Shown: positions 44,383 through 54,342 of the stretch, one piece after another | Layout: each line of letters begins with the position of its first letter | Numbering within the stretch: position 1 is the stretch's first letter | DNA from: Gerris lacustris | Taxonomy: Eukaryota > Arthropoda > Insecta > Hemiptera > Gerridae | DNA length: 64,000 bases | Direction of reading: 5' to 3' | Assembly: GCA_951217055.1 (NCBI GenBank) | Contig: OX578285.1 | Coordinates: forward strand, 55,244,024-55,308,023 | The notes under the pieces: generated by a model | Told to the model about the DNA's origin: nothing | Database searches by the model: none | What the model saw: only the letters and a program-made list of their open reading frames with translations | Program-made: the position numbers and the translations under genes

Positions 44383-47300
44383 TAAAATAAAACAGTCTTA
44401 TGTTCCCGTTAAAGAGCGAGAACGCTTATCGAAAAGTTATTTAGAACACGGTATAGAAACTAGTAACGACAGTGAAGTGAACACGGGTGTAGGTGCGAGC
44501 AGCAACCTAGAAGCAAAGGATACCGAACAAAAGGTAATTACGACTAAAATAAAAATTAAAAAAATGACCTCTGATAATAAAGTACGAGTAGAATTTCATT
44601 TACATCATGATGATTGGGAAACTTTTGTTGAACGGTTAGAGTTATTGTTTATAACTCAAGATGTCGATGAAAAGAAACAAGTTGCGGAACTACTCACTAG
44701 AATTAGTGCAGAAACGTATAAATTTGTGAGAGATATTTGCGCTCCAAAAAAGCCTAAAGAATTTAATTATTCGGAGTTAGTTGCTCTTATAACTGAGCAT
44801 TTGCAACCTAAACCGTCTGAGGCAATGGAAAGATGCAAATTCCATCGAGCAAGACAGTCACAGACTGAAACTGTACTTAATTTTGTAGCTAGATTAAAGA
44901 AAATGTCTTTAAATTGTAATTTCACCGATGTAAAAGCGGCCTTACGTGATCAAGTAGTGTGTGGATTACGTGATAACGATACACGAGTGGAACTTTTTCG
45001 TTCAACTGACCTGACGTACGAATCAGCTTTAAACATAGCTACAGCTCGAGAAGCCGCTCTTTCAAATGCTGAGCAAGCAAGTAAATTAAGTTCTTCACAA
45101 GATGTTCGTGAGAAAACATCGAATTCTTCAACTGATGTTTATAAGTTTCGTGCCGATTTTAAAAAATATTCACCACGAAACAATGATAAAAATTCAAAGA
45201 ATACCAGATCCGCCAGAGACGTAAGTAGTAACACACGGGGAGCTGAGGCGAAGCAAAAAGTGAATTCAAGCGTAACGAGTGAAGCTAGGTGTTTCTGTTG
45301 TAATAAAACGTCGCATTATGCTCGTAACTGTATCCATAGGTGGAAGCGGTGTACTTATTGCAAGTTAAAGGGTCATATTGCACCTGCATGCAGAAAGAAG
45401 CTTGAAGGGCAGCGCAAGGCAAAGTGTGATGGCAGAGTTCATCATAATAGAACTGAACAGGAAGCACAAGCGGAGCAAGACAGCGAAACATCCAGTTTGG
45501 CATCTTTAGATTTTTTCTGTATGAATAGTTTCAACTTAAATAATGAAAATGATGAATTATCAGGTTCTAATTGTCTGTTAAATGTAATAGCTGAACCGGC
45601 TTTAATAGAGATGAACGTAAATGATAAATTACTAAAGATGGAAATCGATACCGGTTCATTTGTCACTATAATTTCGGAAGAAGCAAAAAATAAATATTTT
45701 TCTAACGTATCTGTAACGAAACCGGATATTTCATTATTTTCATATAATAGGGTTAAATTATCACCAGTTGGTATGTTGAAAAATTTAACAGTTAAATTTC
45801 AGGATAAAATCAAAGATCTGTCATGTTATGTAATGCCAGGAAAAGGTCCTAACTTACTAGGTAGGCAATGGCTGAAATGTTTTGACTTGTGGCCAATTAA
45901 TTTTAATCAAGTTAATTATTACCGAGAATATGATCATTCAAGTTTTTTGAGCGATGCTGTTAGAAAATTTCCTTTACTATTCGCGGAAGAGCCGGGAAAG
46001 TATACAGGTAGAAAAATCCATTTAACATTTCAAGAAAATGTGACACCTGTACAATTAAAGCCTTATCATATACCGTTCGCATTAAAACAAAAAGTTACGG
46101 ATGAAATTAATCGACTAGTGAATAATGGTAGCCTGGTACCGGTTAAAATTAGTAAGTGGGCGACCCCGGTTATCCCAGTGTTAAAATCAAATGGTAATCA
46201 GGTTCGATTATGTGGCAATTTTAAATTAACGGTAAATCCATATTTGGTAATTAAAAGACATCCTATTCCTTTAAAAGAACATGTTTTTCAGTCACTACAA
46301 ATAGGAAAAAAATGGTCTCAAATAGATTTAAAACATGCCTTTATGCAGTTTGAAGTAGATGAGGAATCGAGAGATGCGCTGACAATCATAACTGAAAATG
46401 GTTTATTTTCTTATACGAAACTACCAGAGGGAGTAGCTTCTAGCCCTGCTGAGTGTCAAGATATTTTAGATGAGATATTAAAAGGAATTCCTCATACTAC
46501 AGTATATATTGATAATATTTATTGCACTGGTACTGATGATAAGGAACATCGTGAAATTTTAGAAACTATATTAAGTAGATTAGAAAAAGCTGGATTAAGG
46601 CTGAACGTGAAAAAATGTGAGTTCTTTAAAGAGAATATTGAGATCTTGGGATTTTCACTAGATAAAGAGGGCCTGCGACCAGCTAAATCAAAGGTAAAAG
46701 CTATCAGAGAAGCACCACAGCCTAAAAATATCAAAGAATTAAGGTCTTTATTAGGATTGATTAATTTCTTTGAGTCTTTTTTACCAGTCAGATCTGAGAA
46801 ATTAAAACCTTTGTACGATTTATCTACAGCCGATAGATGGCTATGGACTGAAGAGTGTACGAAATCTTTAAATTGGGTAAAAAAACAGTTAATATCAGAC
46901 ACCGTCTTAACTTTATACGATCCTAATAAACAGCTGATATTAGCTTGCGATGCAAGTTATTATGGGTTATCGTGTATTCTATCACATAAATTTACGGACG
47001 GGTCCGAACGACCAATAGCATATGCTTCAAAAATTATACCACAAAATGAGTTACATAGGTCAATTCTTGATAAGGAGGCAGCGGCAATAGTATTTGGTTT
47101 CAAGAAGTTTTATCAGTATATCGTAGGAAATAAAATAATTTTAAGAACCGATCACGAACCATTAAAATATATATTTGGTCATGGTAAAAATTCATCTATA
47201 CTGATACAGAATAGGTTACAACGATGGTCGTATTTTTTATCAGGTTTTAAATACGATATAGAAATTCTCAAAAGTAAACAGAACGGTAACTGTGATGCCT

Positions 47301-48556
47301 TATCAAGATTGCCTATCAAAGATGTTACTCCAGTATTCGAGTCTGAATATTCAGTAATCAATTATATCGAAGAAGGATTGTCTTTTATAAATTGTAAAAT
47401 GATCTCTAAAGAAACTTCGCGAGATACAATCTTAAAGCAAGTCTTAAAGTATGTGGAACAAGGCTGGCCTGAAAATACTAATGGTTTTTCTAAAGAATTA
47501 ATTAATTTTTATTCAAAACGTAATGAATTGTCAATAGACAATAATTGTTTACTTTGGGGCTTGAGAATTATTATCCCTTGCTCACTTAAAACTAAAGTAT
47601 TGACTGAGCTTCATAGTTCACATTTAGGAATAATTAAAATGAAGCAGATTGCCAGATCTTATTTTTGGTGGCCTAACTTGGACTCAGATATAGAAGAAGT
47701 TGCACAAACTTGTAAAATCTGTTTAAATTTTCGTAAGGAACCATCTAAAATTAGTCATATGCCGTGGCCTGTTGCGAGTAAACCATGGTCACGTATACAC
47801 GCAGATTTTCTTGGTCCATTTTATGGTAACATGTATTTACTTGTGATTGACAGTTATAGTAAATGGCCAGAAATTATTAATATGAAATCTAATACTACGT
47901 CATTTAAAACCATCTCTGCTTTTAAACCCTTGTTTTCCAGATTCGGACTAACAGATCACTTGGTGACAGATAACGGTCCTCAGTTTTCTAGTGATTTGTT
48001 CAGTCAATTCATGAAAGGAAATGGCATTAAACATTCTTTTAGTCCTGTGCATCATCCTGCCACTAATGGTGCAGCGGAAAATTTTGTCGGAACTTTTAAA
48101 GATAAAATAAAAAAGATTGTAAGCTCAGGAAAATCTCTAGAACACGCAATTAATATATTTTTATCTGACTACAGATCTACAGTTCACTGTACAACTAATA
48201 GATCACCATTTTATCTCATGTATCATAGAGAAATGAAAACAAGATTTAATTTGTTAAAATCAGAACACGTGAGTAGTTGTATAGAGAAAAAACAATTTGA
48301 TCAAAGTATAAAAAAGCATTCTACACGTAAAAATGTTGTTTTTGCGATAGGAGATATGGTATTAGTAAAAGATTATGGTAAAAATACAGATAATAGAGTT
48401 CAAGCTGAAATAATTAAACAATTATCCCCTGTAACTTATCTAGTTAAAGTTGATAATAATACTGTATGGAAGAGACATGTTGATCAAATAATTACTACTG
48501 TTAATACAAAAGCTCTGCGTAGATCAGATCGTATTAAATCAAAAACTAAACTGTAA
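44354..48556 (+). CDS. Gag-pol polyprotein, 1400 residues
   Basis: Residue numbers count from the TTG codon at 44354. Gag capsid-type sequence occupies ~75-265; two CCHC knuckles follow at 313-326 (CFCCNKTSHYARNC) and 333-346 (CTYCKLKGHIAPAC). The protease core DTGS is at 432-435. RT runs ~545-740 with SQIDLKHAFMQ and the active-site box YIDN at 718-721, where YxDD is expected. RNase H (ACDASYYGLSCILSH, LRTDHEPLKYIFG) spans ~850-960. Integrase has H1087/H1090/C1120/C1123 and D1151, D1206, E1242 with the D,D35E spacing. The C terminus is basic (LRRSDRIKSKTKL) with no chromodomain. No internal stop. ATG-less start: see the upstream gag frame. Confidence 0.95.
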   Translation: MLVKNTESYNKIKQSYVPVKERERLSKSYLEHGIETSNDSEVNTGVGASSNLEAKDTEQKVITTKIKIKKMTSDNKVRVEFHLHHDDWETFVERLELLFITQDVDEKKQVAELLTRISAETYKFVRDICAPKKPKEFNYSELVALITEHLQPKPSEAMERCKFHRARQSQTETVLNFVARLKKMSLNCNFTDVKAALRDQVVCGLRDNDTRVELFRSTDLTYESALNIATAREAALSNAEQASKLSSSQDVREKTSNSSTDVYKFRADFKKYSPRNNDKNSKNTRSARDVSSNTRGAEAKQKVNSSVTSEARCFCCNKTSHYARNCIHRWKRCTYCKLKGHIAPACRKKLEGQRKAKCDGRVHHNRTEQEAQAEQDSETSSLASLDFFCMNSFNLNNENDELSGSNCLLNVIAEPALIEMNVNDKLLKMEIDTGSFVTIISEEAKNKYFSNVSVTKPDISLFSYNRVKLSPVGMLKNLTVKFQDKIKDLSCYVMPGKGPNLLGRQWLKCFDLWPINFNQVNYYREYDHSSFLSDAVRKFPLLFAEEPGKYTGRKIHLTFQENVTPVQLKPYHIPFALKQKVTDEINRLVNNGSLVPVKISKWATPVIPVLKSNGNQVRLCGNFKLTVNPYLVIKRHPIPLKEHVFQSLQIGKKWSQIDLKHAFMQFEVDEESRDALTIITENGLFSYTKLPEGVASSPAECQDILDEILKGIPHTTVYIDNIYCTGTDDKEHREILETILSRLEKAGLRLNVKKCEFFKENIEILGFSLDKEGLRPAKSKVKAIREAPQPKNIKELRSLLGLINFFESFLPVRSEKLKPLYDLSTADRWLWTEECTKSLNWVKKQLISDTVLTLYDPNKQLILACDASYYGLSCILSHKFTDGSERPIAYASKIIPQNELHRSILDKEAAAIVFGFKKFYQYIVGNKIILRTDHEPLKYIFGHGKNSSILIQNRLQRWSYFLSGFKYDIEILKSKQNGNCDALSRLPIKDVTPVFESEYSVINYIEEGLSFINCKMISKETSRDTILKQVLKYVEQGWPENTNGFSKELINFYSKRNELSIDNNCLLWGLRIIIPCSLKTKVLTELHSSHLGIIKMKQIARSYFWWPNLDSDIEEVAQTCKICLNFRKEPSKISHMPWPVASKPWSRIHADFLGPFYGNMYLLVIDSYSKWPEIINMKSNTTSFKTISAFKPLFSRFGLTDHLVTDNGPQFSSDLFSQFMKGNGIKHSFSPVHHPATNGAAENFVGTFKDKIKKIVSSGKSLEHAINIFLSDYRSTVHCTTNRSPFYLMYHREMKTRFNLLKSEHVSSCIEKKQFDQSIKKHSTRKNVVFAIGDMVLVKDYGKNTDNRVQAEIIKQLSPVTYLVKVDNNTVWKRHVDQIITTVNTKALRRSDRIKSKTKL

Positions 48557-48916
48557 AAATAAATTCAAAATGATAAACACATTTAATATTGTTATAAACT
48601 TTTATGATTAAATCAGGTTAACGATTGCTAATGCAACGAAGATGTTTCTTTAATTTTGTTTTTAAAATTTATGTAAGAAGATATTTTTTGTATAATTTAG
48701 TTGTTATCAAAGCAATATAAAGATAATTTTGTCACTTTCAACATAAAACAGTCGTATTTATGTAACGGGTTCAAAGTTTCATTTATTTTATTTAAAGAAT
48801 TTGCCTTTAATTTTTCTTGTCTGTTTAGGGACTTATTGTATAAGTATTGATTATTTTTTAAATTTTTTTTGCATAGAAATGCTTAATTTTTTTTACATTG
48901 TAAGTTGAAGTTTAAC

Positions 48917-48926
48917 AGGAGGGAAA
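48917..48926 (+). promoter_or_regulatory. Polypurine tract
   Basis: AGGAGGGAAA directly precedes the 3' LTR, the expected place for plus-strand priming. Confidence 0.85.
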
Positions 48927-49065
48927 TGCTATGAACCTTGACTTATAAACATAGTATTGTTTTCAATTGTAATCTCCCTTCCCTTCATATATAGTCAGTT
49001 GCTTACGGACTGCCAAGAGTAAACGTTATTTTATTTGAATATGTAGTTTTATTGAATACACCTCA
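48927..49065 (+). repeat. 3' LTR
   Basis: 139 bp, identical by eye to the 5' LTR and followed by the target duplication ATATG (49066-49070). Confidence 0.95.
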
Positions 49066-49070
49066 ATATG

Positions 49071-50786
49071 GACAAACTCTAAGGTAAAAATAACATCACA
49101 AACTTTCATGAATCAGCAAAGCACAAAGTAGATTTTATAGAAAAGAAACAGAGAACAAGATCAAAGTCAAAGTACAATAACAAAACAAAATTAAGTAAAG
49201 AGAGGTTCTATTTATGTAAGGTTGTAGATTCGTAGCGTGGCCGTGAGCGTGTCAGGTTATAAAGCTCTGAGTGTAGTGTGTTCTGGAGGAAACCTGGCTA
49301 GTTAGTTTAAGAAACTGCCACTGGAGCACTCTCAGATCGCAGCAGCGTCGCTGTGCCTAGACGCTAGTTCCTCCAGTTCGTCCATCTACCACAAACAACA
49401 ATATAGACAACAATATTGACCTTGTTTTTACAAGGTCTTTTTTTTATTAGGGTGTCGTGGTAAAACCAAAAAAATAAACCCTTATAGTTTTGTTCCTCTG
49501 TCTGCCTGTCTGTCACTCTGTACGGTTCCAATAACTTTTTTGAATCAAAAGAGATAAAAACATGAAACTTTCCAGTATTAAAGATCGTTTTGACTCAAAA
49601 TTATCAGCTGTTCAAATCCAAAATGGCGGATCAAAGGAAAGTTATTGAAGAGTAGATTACAAAAATATATAACACTTGTGGAAAGTGTTTAATTTTCCAT
49701 GCCATTTTGTCAAAACACCATCAAAATTTTGCGACCCCCCTCCCCTCCCCCCCTTAGACTAATTTCATGTTCACAATACCAACGAAACCTTTTTTACGTG
49801 AGACTTCACGCACAACCAATTTATTTACAAGGTCATTTTACTCGTTGAATTGGAGAAGCTCATCTTAAATTCAAAGAGGAAAATGCACCGGGATTTGATG
49901 AAAAAATATTCTCGACTGAACAGCCTATTTCAGCCTTTGCTTAACAATCAGGTAAATATGCAATCATTTGTTTGTCATCATATGAAGATCTCATACGAAG
50001 GAGGACTGATGGGAAGGCATCTGTTCCAGCCACTATCAGGCACTTAATGGCTGGTCCAGAAATTTAACACATATCTCTGGCCAGAGACTCAGTAGCCGAG
50101 ACTTTTTACCTAGGGTTTACCCATTTTACCTAAGTTGTACTAGGGTGTGTTCAGTACTATTCCATAGTGTCGCAGCCTGGCTAAAACCTGTCTTGAGTGG
50201 TCAATATGTTTTTCCACTAAAGGTGAGGATTGATGATATTAGAAATTAGAATGTCCTCAAGATAAACAAAAATAAAATTCAGGGTTGCTCCAGCGTACAT
50301 CCTTCCAAGATGAAGTCTTTATAATGTATGAGATGAGATCCAAAACGATTAGATCTTTGTCCTATAGGCCTAAACTTTCTAACTTTGTACGAAATTAAGT
50401 CTCGGGATGACAAATCTGTGATGACTGCACCTTCCTGTTATTGAGTTGAGGGTTTCCAAGTGTGACCCAGAGGTTTAAGATAGTCGAAGAAAAATGTTGC
50501 ATATTCTACATGTCCGGCAATTTTAGCATTCAGAGTTGCTTCTACTCTATTGTTTGACTATGGCTAAATCATACACTCACAGGCTTAATGCTCCTGAAGA
50601 TCCCCCACAACTCCTGACCAAAGGACATCTCTCATTCACTCTTTTATTGTGTCAATCAAACGGCATAATCTAAACTGTATTTTTCTTTTATATTTATTTA
50701 ATATTTATTACAATAAATGAAAAATATATTACGTAAAAATAAAAATTAATTCATATGTAGTAGCTAACATAAGTTGTAACCGCATG

Positions 50787-50817
<31 letters not shown>

Positions 50818-51320
50818 ATATATAGCTACTACATATGTAGAAACTAAAGAGATTTTCTTATCCAAAATAGAAAAAGTTAACAAAAAAAACATTTGATTTA
50901 AAATCAGGACACCACCAAATTAAAATACGGCTCATAACTAATTACTACTATGGCTGTAAATAAAAGTGTAACTGTGCGGACTTATTTAAGACTATTTAAA
51001 ACAAAAGAAAAGTAGTATTTGTTAAACTTATTAATAATACTCCAAGAGCAAAATACTATTTTGCCATGACATTTTAAATCTGTAAATTCATGAAAACTAT
51101 GAAATCCTTCAAAACAGCCAGAAATAAACATAGCTATTTGCATTTTTATTATTTTTTTAAAATAAAACACATAGATTTTCTTGTCGGGATTTATACACCT
51201 TTATTATAGATAATTGTTGAATTAGCCTAATGCCAAAAGAAATTTACCAATTTTAATTTAAAGTGGACCTTTTGAAGGGGAAGATTTTTTTTTTTTTTTC
51301 GAGCTACTTTTTACTCAAGC
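49071..51320. other. Stretch without a confirmed gene
   Basis: It contains a possible SINE-like GC-richer segment (49220-49400), a degenerate relative of the 11541 TIR element (about 49440-49760, with CTGTCTGCCTGTCTGTC), an ORF remnant near 49850-50068 that I do not recognise, an AAAT microsatellite (50788-50822) inside a small palindrome (CATATGTAGTAGCTA at 50743, inverted at 50823-50838), and AT-rich filler. Confidence 0.5.
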
Positions 51321-51518
51321 GAGTTGTGACTTTTGACACTCAGATTGGCTAACCTGAATGAGGAAAAAAATAAAGCCACTAGGCCTGTGGGAGGGGTGGT
51401 GCCAGTGACATTTTTTATTTACCCAGTTGGCCCGACTTTCAAGAATTCCAAATCCTGACCTCTCATTGGCTCCCCACCCTAATTTTTCGGATTTTCCCAC
51501 GCTGTCAAGTCACAACTC
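51321..51518 (-). repeat. Dispersed repeat, copy 3 (inverted), with short TIRs
   Basis: GAGTTGTGACTT at the left and AAGTCACAACTC at the right bound ~198 bp. In reverse complement its interior (GACAGCGTGGG, GGGTGGGGAGCCAATG, CACTGG, CTAGTGGCTTTATTT, CCTCATTCAGGTTAGCC) aligns with 39841-40060 and 42480-42690. This copy shows the likely element ends. Confidence 0.75.
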
Positions 51519-51852
51519 AAAACGCACAAACTGTAATTGATAAATATCACTTTCCTTAAGATTTATTATTTTATTTTATTTTTTTTATTTAATATTTTAT
51601 TGTTCAACTCAACTACAAAATTTACATTGCAACAAGTAATAATGTTGTTATTGTTTATGTGGAGGGAGCAACGTGAAGAAGTAGTCCAGTGACTACACTT
51701 ACTTGGCTTGAATATAATAAATTAATTGTAATACAAAATAATTAAATAATGATAAAGCAGATTAATATTATATTATATAAGATTTGAGAATAGATAGTTA
51801 TAATTATAATAGTTCAAAAAAATAAATATTTTATAGGAGGTGATCTCTAGAC

Positions 51853-51967
51853 CAGTGGTTCTTAACCGGGGGGCCGCGGCCCCCCAGGGGGCCTCGAAAG
51901 GTAGTTAGGTATATTATATTTGAAGATTTTAAGGGGGCCGTGGTTACCAAAAGGTTAAGAACCACTG
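51853..51967. mobile_element. 115-bp hAT MITE with perfect target duplication
   Basis: The TIRs CAGTGGTTCTTAACC and GGTTAAGAACCACTG are exact. The flanks are a perfect 8-bp duplication CTCTAGAC (51845-51852, 51968-51975). The interior is GC-rich (GGGGGGCCGCGGCCCCCC). This terminal sequence is widespread among animal hAT MITEs. Confidence 0.96.
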
Positions 51968-52233
51968 CTCTAGACCACTGCCTCTTCAGACGTCTTGCAA
52001 GGTTACCTGGGATTTGCTGGGAAGATAGGAGTTGTACAAGAGGATTAGGATGATGAGATAAGGATCTTTAAGATTTAAAGATATAAAAAACACATTTGTT
52101 TAAGTAAACGATAATTGATACCTAAAGGTGTTTTATGTCAATAATATCCTTACAAGACAATTTTATCTGAGATATCAAAATCTGAATTTTTAGGCAATTA
52201 AAAAAATAAATTGGAAAATGTTTTGAAAAAGGT

Positions 52234-52239
52234 TTTATT
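52234..52239 (-). terminator. Tafazzin poly(A) signal
   Basis: AATAAA on the - strand, about 28 bases after the tafazzin stop codon (52267-52269). The short distance would give a very short 3' UTR, so another downstream signal could also be used. Confidence 0.55.
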
Positions 52240-52266
52240 AATTATTAAAATGGCTTAGTATAGAAA

Positions 52267-52677
52267 TTAACAATCTTCGACACAACCATAGTGGCATTTA
52301 TGTTTCACCTGAGTTTGAATTTTAAGTTGAGTTAATTGGGACTGAACTCGATCACAAATTATCTTATGGGCAAGATGACCAACTACATTTTTTTCCTTAA
52401 GGCTTTTAACTAAATCTTTCAAATCTATTGGTTCTCCGAAGTTAAAAGTCAATTTGTTTTTAGTTGTTAAGATGTACGGTTCTTCGTTGGGTAGTGCTTG
52501 GTCCATGCCGATGTGCCAAATAGGAACGATTATAGGTGTGACGGGTGGATCGTATATTAATCTACCGAAACCCCATTTAAGACGACAGAAGTCTTTGGTT
52601 AAATTGACTTTTCCTTCAGGAAATATGTGGACCCATTCTCCTTTTCCTAAACGCTCGACACAGAAATCCATTGCTGC
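52267..52677 (-). CDS. Taz: Tafazzin, last exon
   Basis: Tafazzin remodels cardiolipin in mitochondrial membranes by exchanging acyl chains. After a T-rich acceptor the exon encodes AAMDFCVERLGKGEWVHIF, PEGKVNLTKDFCRLKWGFG, then TPIIVPIWHIGMDQALPN and NFGEPIDLKDL, ending with stop at 52267. FPEG is the second acyltransferase motif; the PIxPxWHxGM stretch is characteristic of tafazzin. 136 residues. The last twelve residues (KHKCHYGCVEDC) are Cys-rich, unlike the vertebrate end. It joins the previous exon in phase 0 as GVYQ|AAMDF. Confidence 0.96.
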   Translation of the reverse strand, partial: AAMDFCVERLGKGEWVHIFPEGKVNLTKDFCRLKWGFGRLIYDPPVTPIIVPIWHIGMDQALPNEEPYILTTKNKLTFNFGEPIDLKDLVKSLKEKNVVGHLAHKIICDRVQSQLTQLKIQTQVKHKCHYGCVEDC

Positions 52678-53273
52678 CTAAAAAAAAAATAAATAAATAA
52701 ATAAATAAAAAGTTAAAAATACTAAAATCATATTCTTTAGGGGAGAAAAGCAACACTTCATTCACTCAAAAGAACTCGCAATATTTTTGTAATATTTTAT
52801 ATCTTTTTTTAAACTTTATCATCCAAATTAAACTAATTCTTAACAAATTTACACAATTTAGACTTAAATTTAATAATTTTGTAGCATTTAAAAAAAAATT
52901 GTCAGTTATTTACAACGAAGTTATCATGGTGCGCAGGTCAGCTAACTCCCTGCATATATTTTCTTTATACATAATAAATATTTATTAACAACATAAATAC
53001 AAACAAGTAAATTAGAACAAGTAAAAAGTTTACAAAGAACAGTCAAAGTTTAACAAGTAAATTAGATACATTTTAACACATATACGAGTAACAAATAATA
53101 AAATATTAAAAGCGTTCCTAATTTCATTTCTATTTTCAATTTATTGAGACATGGTAGTTTGGAAAAGTAAAATTTTTTCTCTCTGGAAGAAAGCACACCA
53201 ACATTTTAAAGTCGATTGAAAGATCAAACAAGCTTGGAAACCAGTGTTGAACTATCCAGCAATAAATGTAATA

Positions 53274-54340
53274 CAGTAGAGCGTCGATTATCCGAACTAA
53301 TGTTTTTTGGGGTGGTTCGGATAATAAAAAATTCGGATAATCGAAATTCACTAGGAATTTAAAAGGGAAGATGCAAAAATAATCAACCACGTTTATGCAA
53401 AAAACATATTTGTTTGATTTATCTAGTACATAGTGAAAAAAAATATATAAGTTGTGTATCTCCTAAGATTAATTTGGCACAAAGAAGGTTGTAATACTCG
53501 TCTGCTTAATTTTTTTTACATAATTTTTCACTATGAATCTCGATTAGTCGAATCCCATGACGTAATTTGAAATTTTTCGGGCACTCAGAACTGAGGATGA
53601 ATAAAGAGTCACCACCAAGTATCATGTTTAATTCCACTGCTTCATCACACAATAAGGGTCCAGATATGGATATGGGCTGACCAGAGACCCGTTTTTTCAA
53701 AAACCAAGTGAATGCAGCATCTTCCAACAATTTGGATTTTTTTTTTTTTTTATAGTTTTACGATTTAAACTGCCCTCCTCACTGTCAAGATTAAGTACAC
53801 TTAATCTTGACCAAGTGATTGAATCAGAATTATTTTTTATTCCCGTAATGGTTGATTTACCAACACTGAACTTGATAACCAATGCCTTGGCTTTCACCTT
53901 TCTTTAGCCGCGTAATAATTTCCATTATATCTTTTAATGAAAGCACTACCCGTTTCCTTTTTGTCGACATGTTGTAAGTTTTACTTAAAATATCTAACCA
54001 CTAACTAATTCAATGTATACCTCACAATGAATGATTTGAAACTGAGAGTATTGACATAAATGACTGACAGAATGGACAGGTATTAAGTAGAAAAATGCTG
54101 CAAATAATTCCACAAATTACATAGACAAACAAAAGTTAGTTCTAAGTAAACAAATGTTAATGTATGCCCCGTCAAAATGAATTCATTGAAATCTGGTATC
54201 CCTTTATACAGCAAACACCGCTCTTTCTAGGAATTAATTTAGCGGTAGCTTTTGATTTTTTTTTTTTTTTTCCCCCATGAAGCTAGTTCGGATAATTGAA
54301 CGTTCGGATAACTGACGTTCGGATAATCGACGCTCTACTG
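53274..54340 (-). mobile_element. Tigger/pogo-like transposon with transposase remnant, 1067 bp
   Basis: The TIRs CAGTAGAGCGTCGATTATCC and its inverse GGATAATCGACGCTCTACTG are flanked by TA (53272-53273, 54341-54342). On the - strand, 53969 down to ~53506 encodes the N-terminal part of a Tigger transposase: MSTKRKRVVLSLKDIMEII, a helix-turn-helix KFSVGKSTITGIKNN, and DAAFTWFLKKRVSGQPIS of the CENP-B-type domain. It is frame-broken, and the DDE catalytic domain is missing. It sits in the tafazzin intron. Confidence 0.93.
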
Positions 54341-54342
54341 TA

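Larger units (their letters stand above)
44009..49065 (+). mobile_element. Full-length Ty3/gypsy LTR retrotransposon, 5057 bp
   Basis: Two identical 139-bp LTRs (TGCTATGAACC...ACACCTCA) bound the element and a perfect 5-bp duplication ATATG flanks it (44004-44008, 49066-49070). It has a primer-binding site, a short upstream gag frame, a 1400-residue gag-pol ORF and a polypurine tract. Integrase lies after RNase H, so the Ty3/gypsy order holds. There is no env ORF. LTR identity means very recent insertion. Two features may impair it: a frame break in an A-run and the RT motif YIDN. Confidence 0.96.

Noticed and set aside
45285..47361. Several - strand ORFs inside the retrotransposon
   Set aside because: Antisense shadows of the 1400-codon gag-pol ORF.
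49850..50068. + strand open stretch reading EAHLKFKEENAPGFDEKIF and SGKYAIICLSSYEDL with one in-frame stop
   Set aside because: It looks protein-like but matches no family I know, lacks splice support and carries a stop. It may be an old pseudogene; not annotated as a gene.
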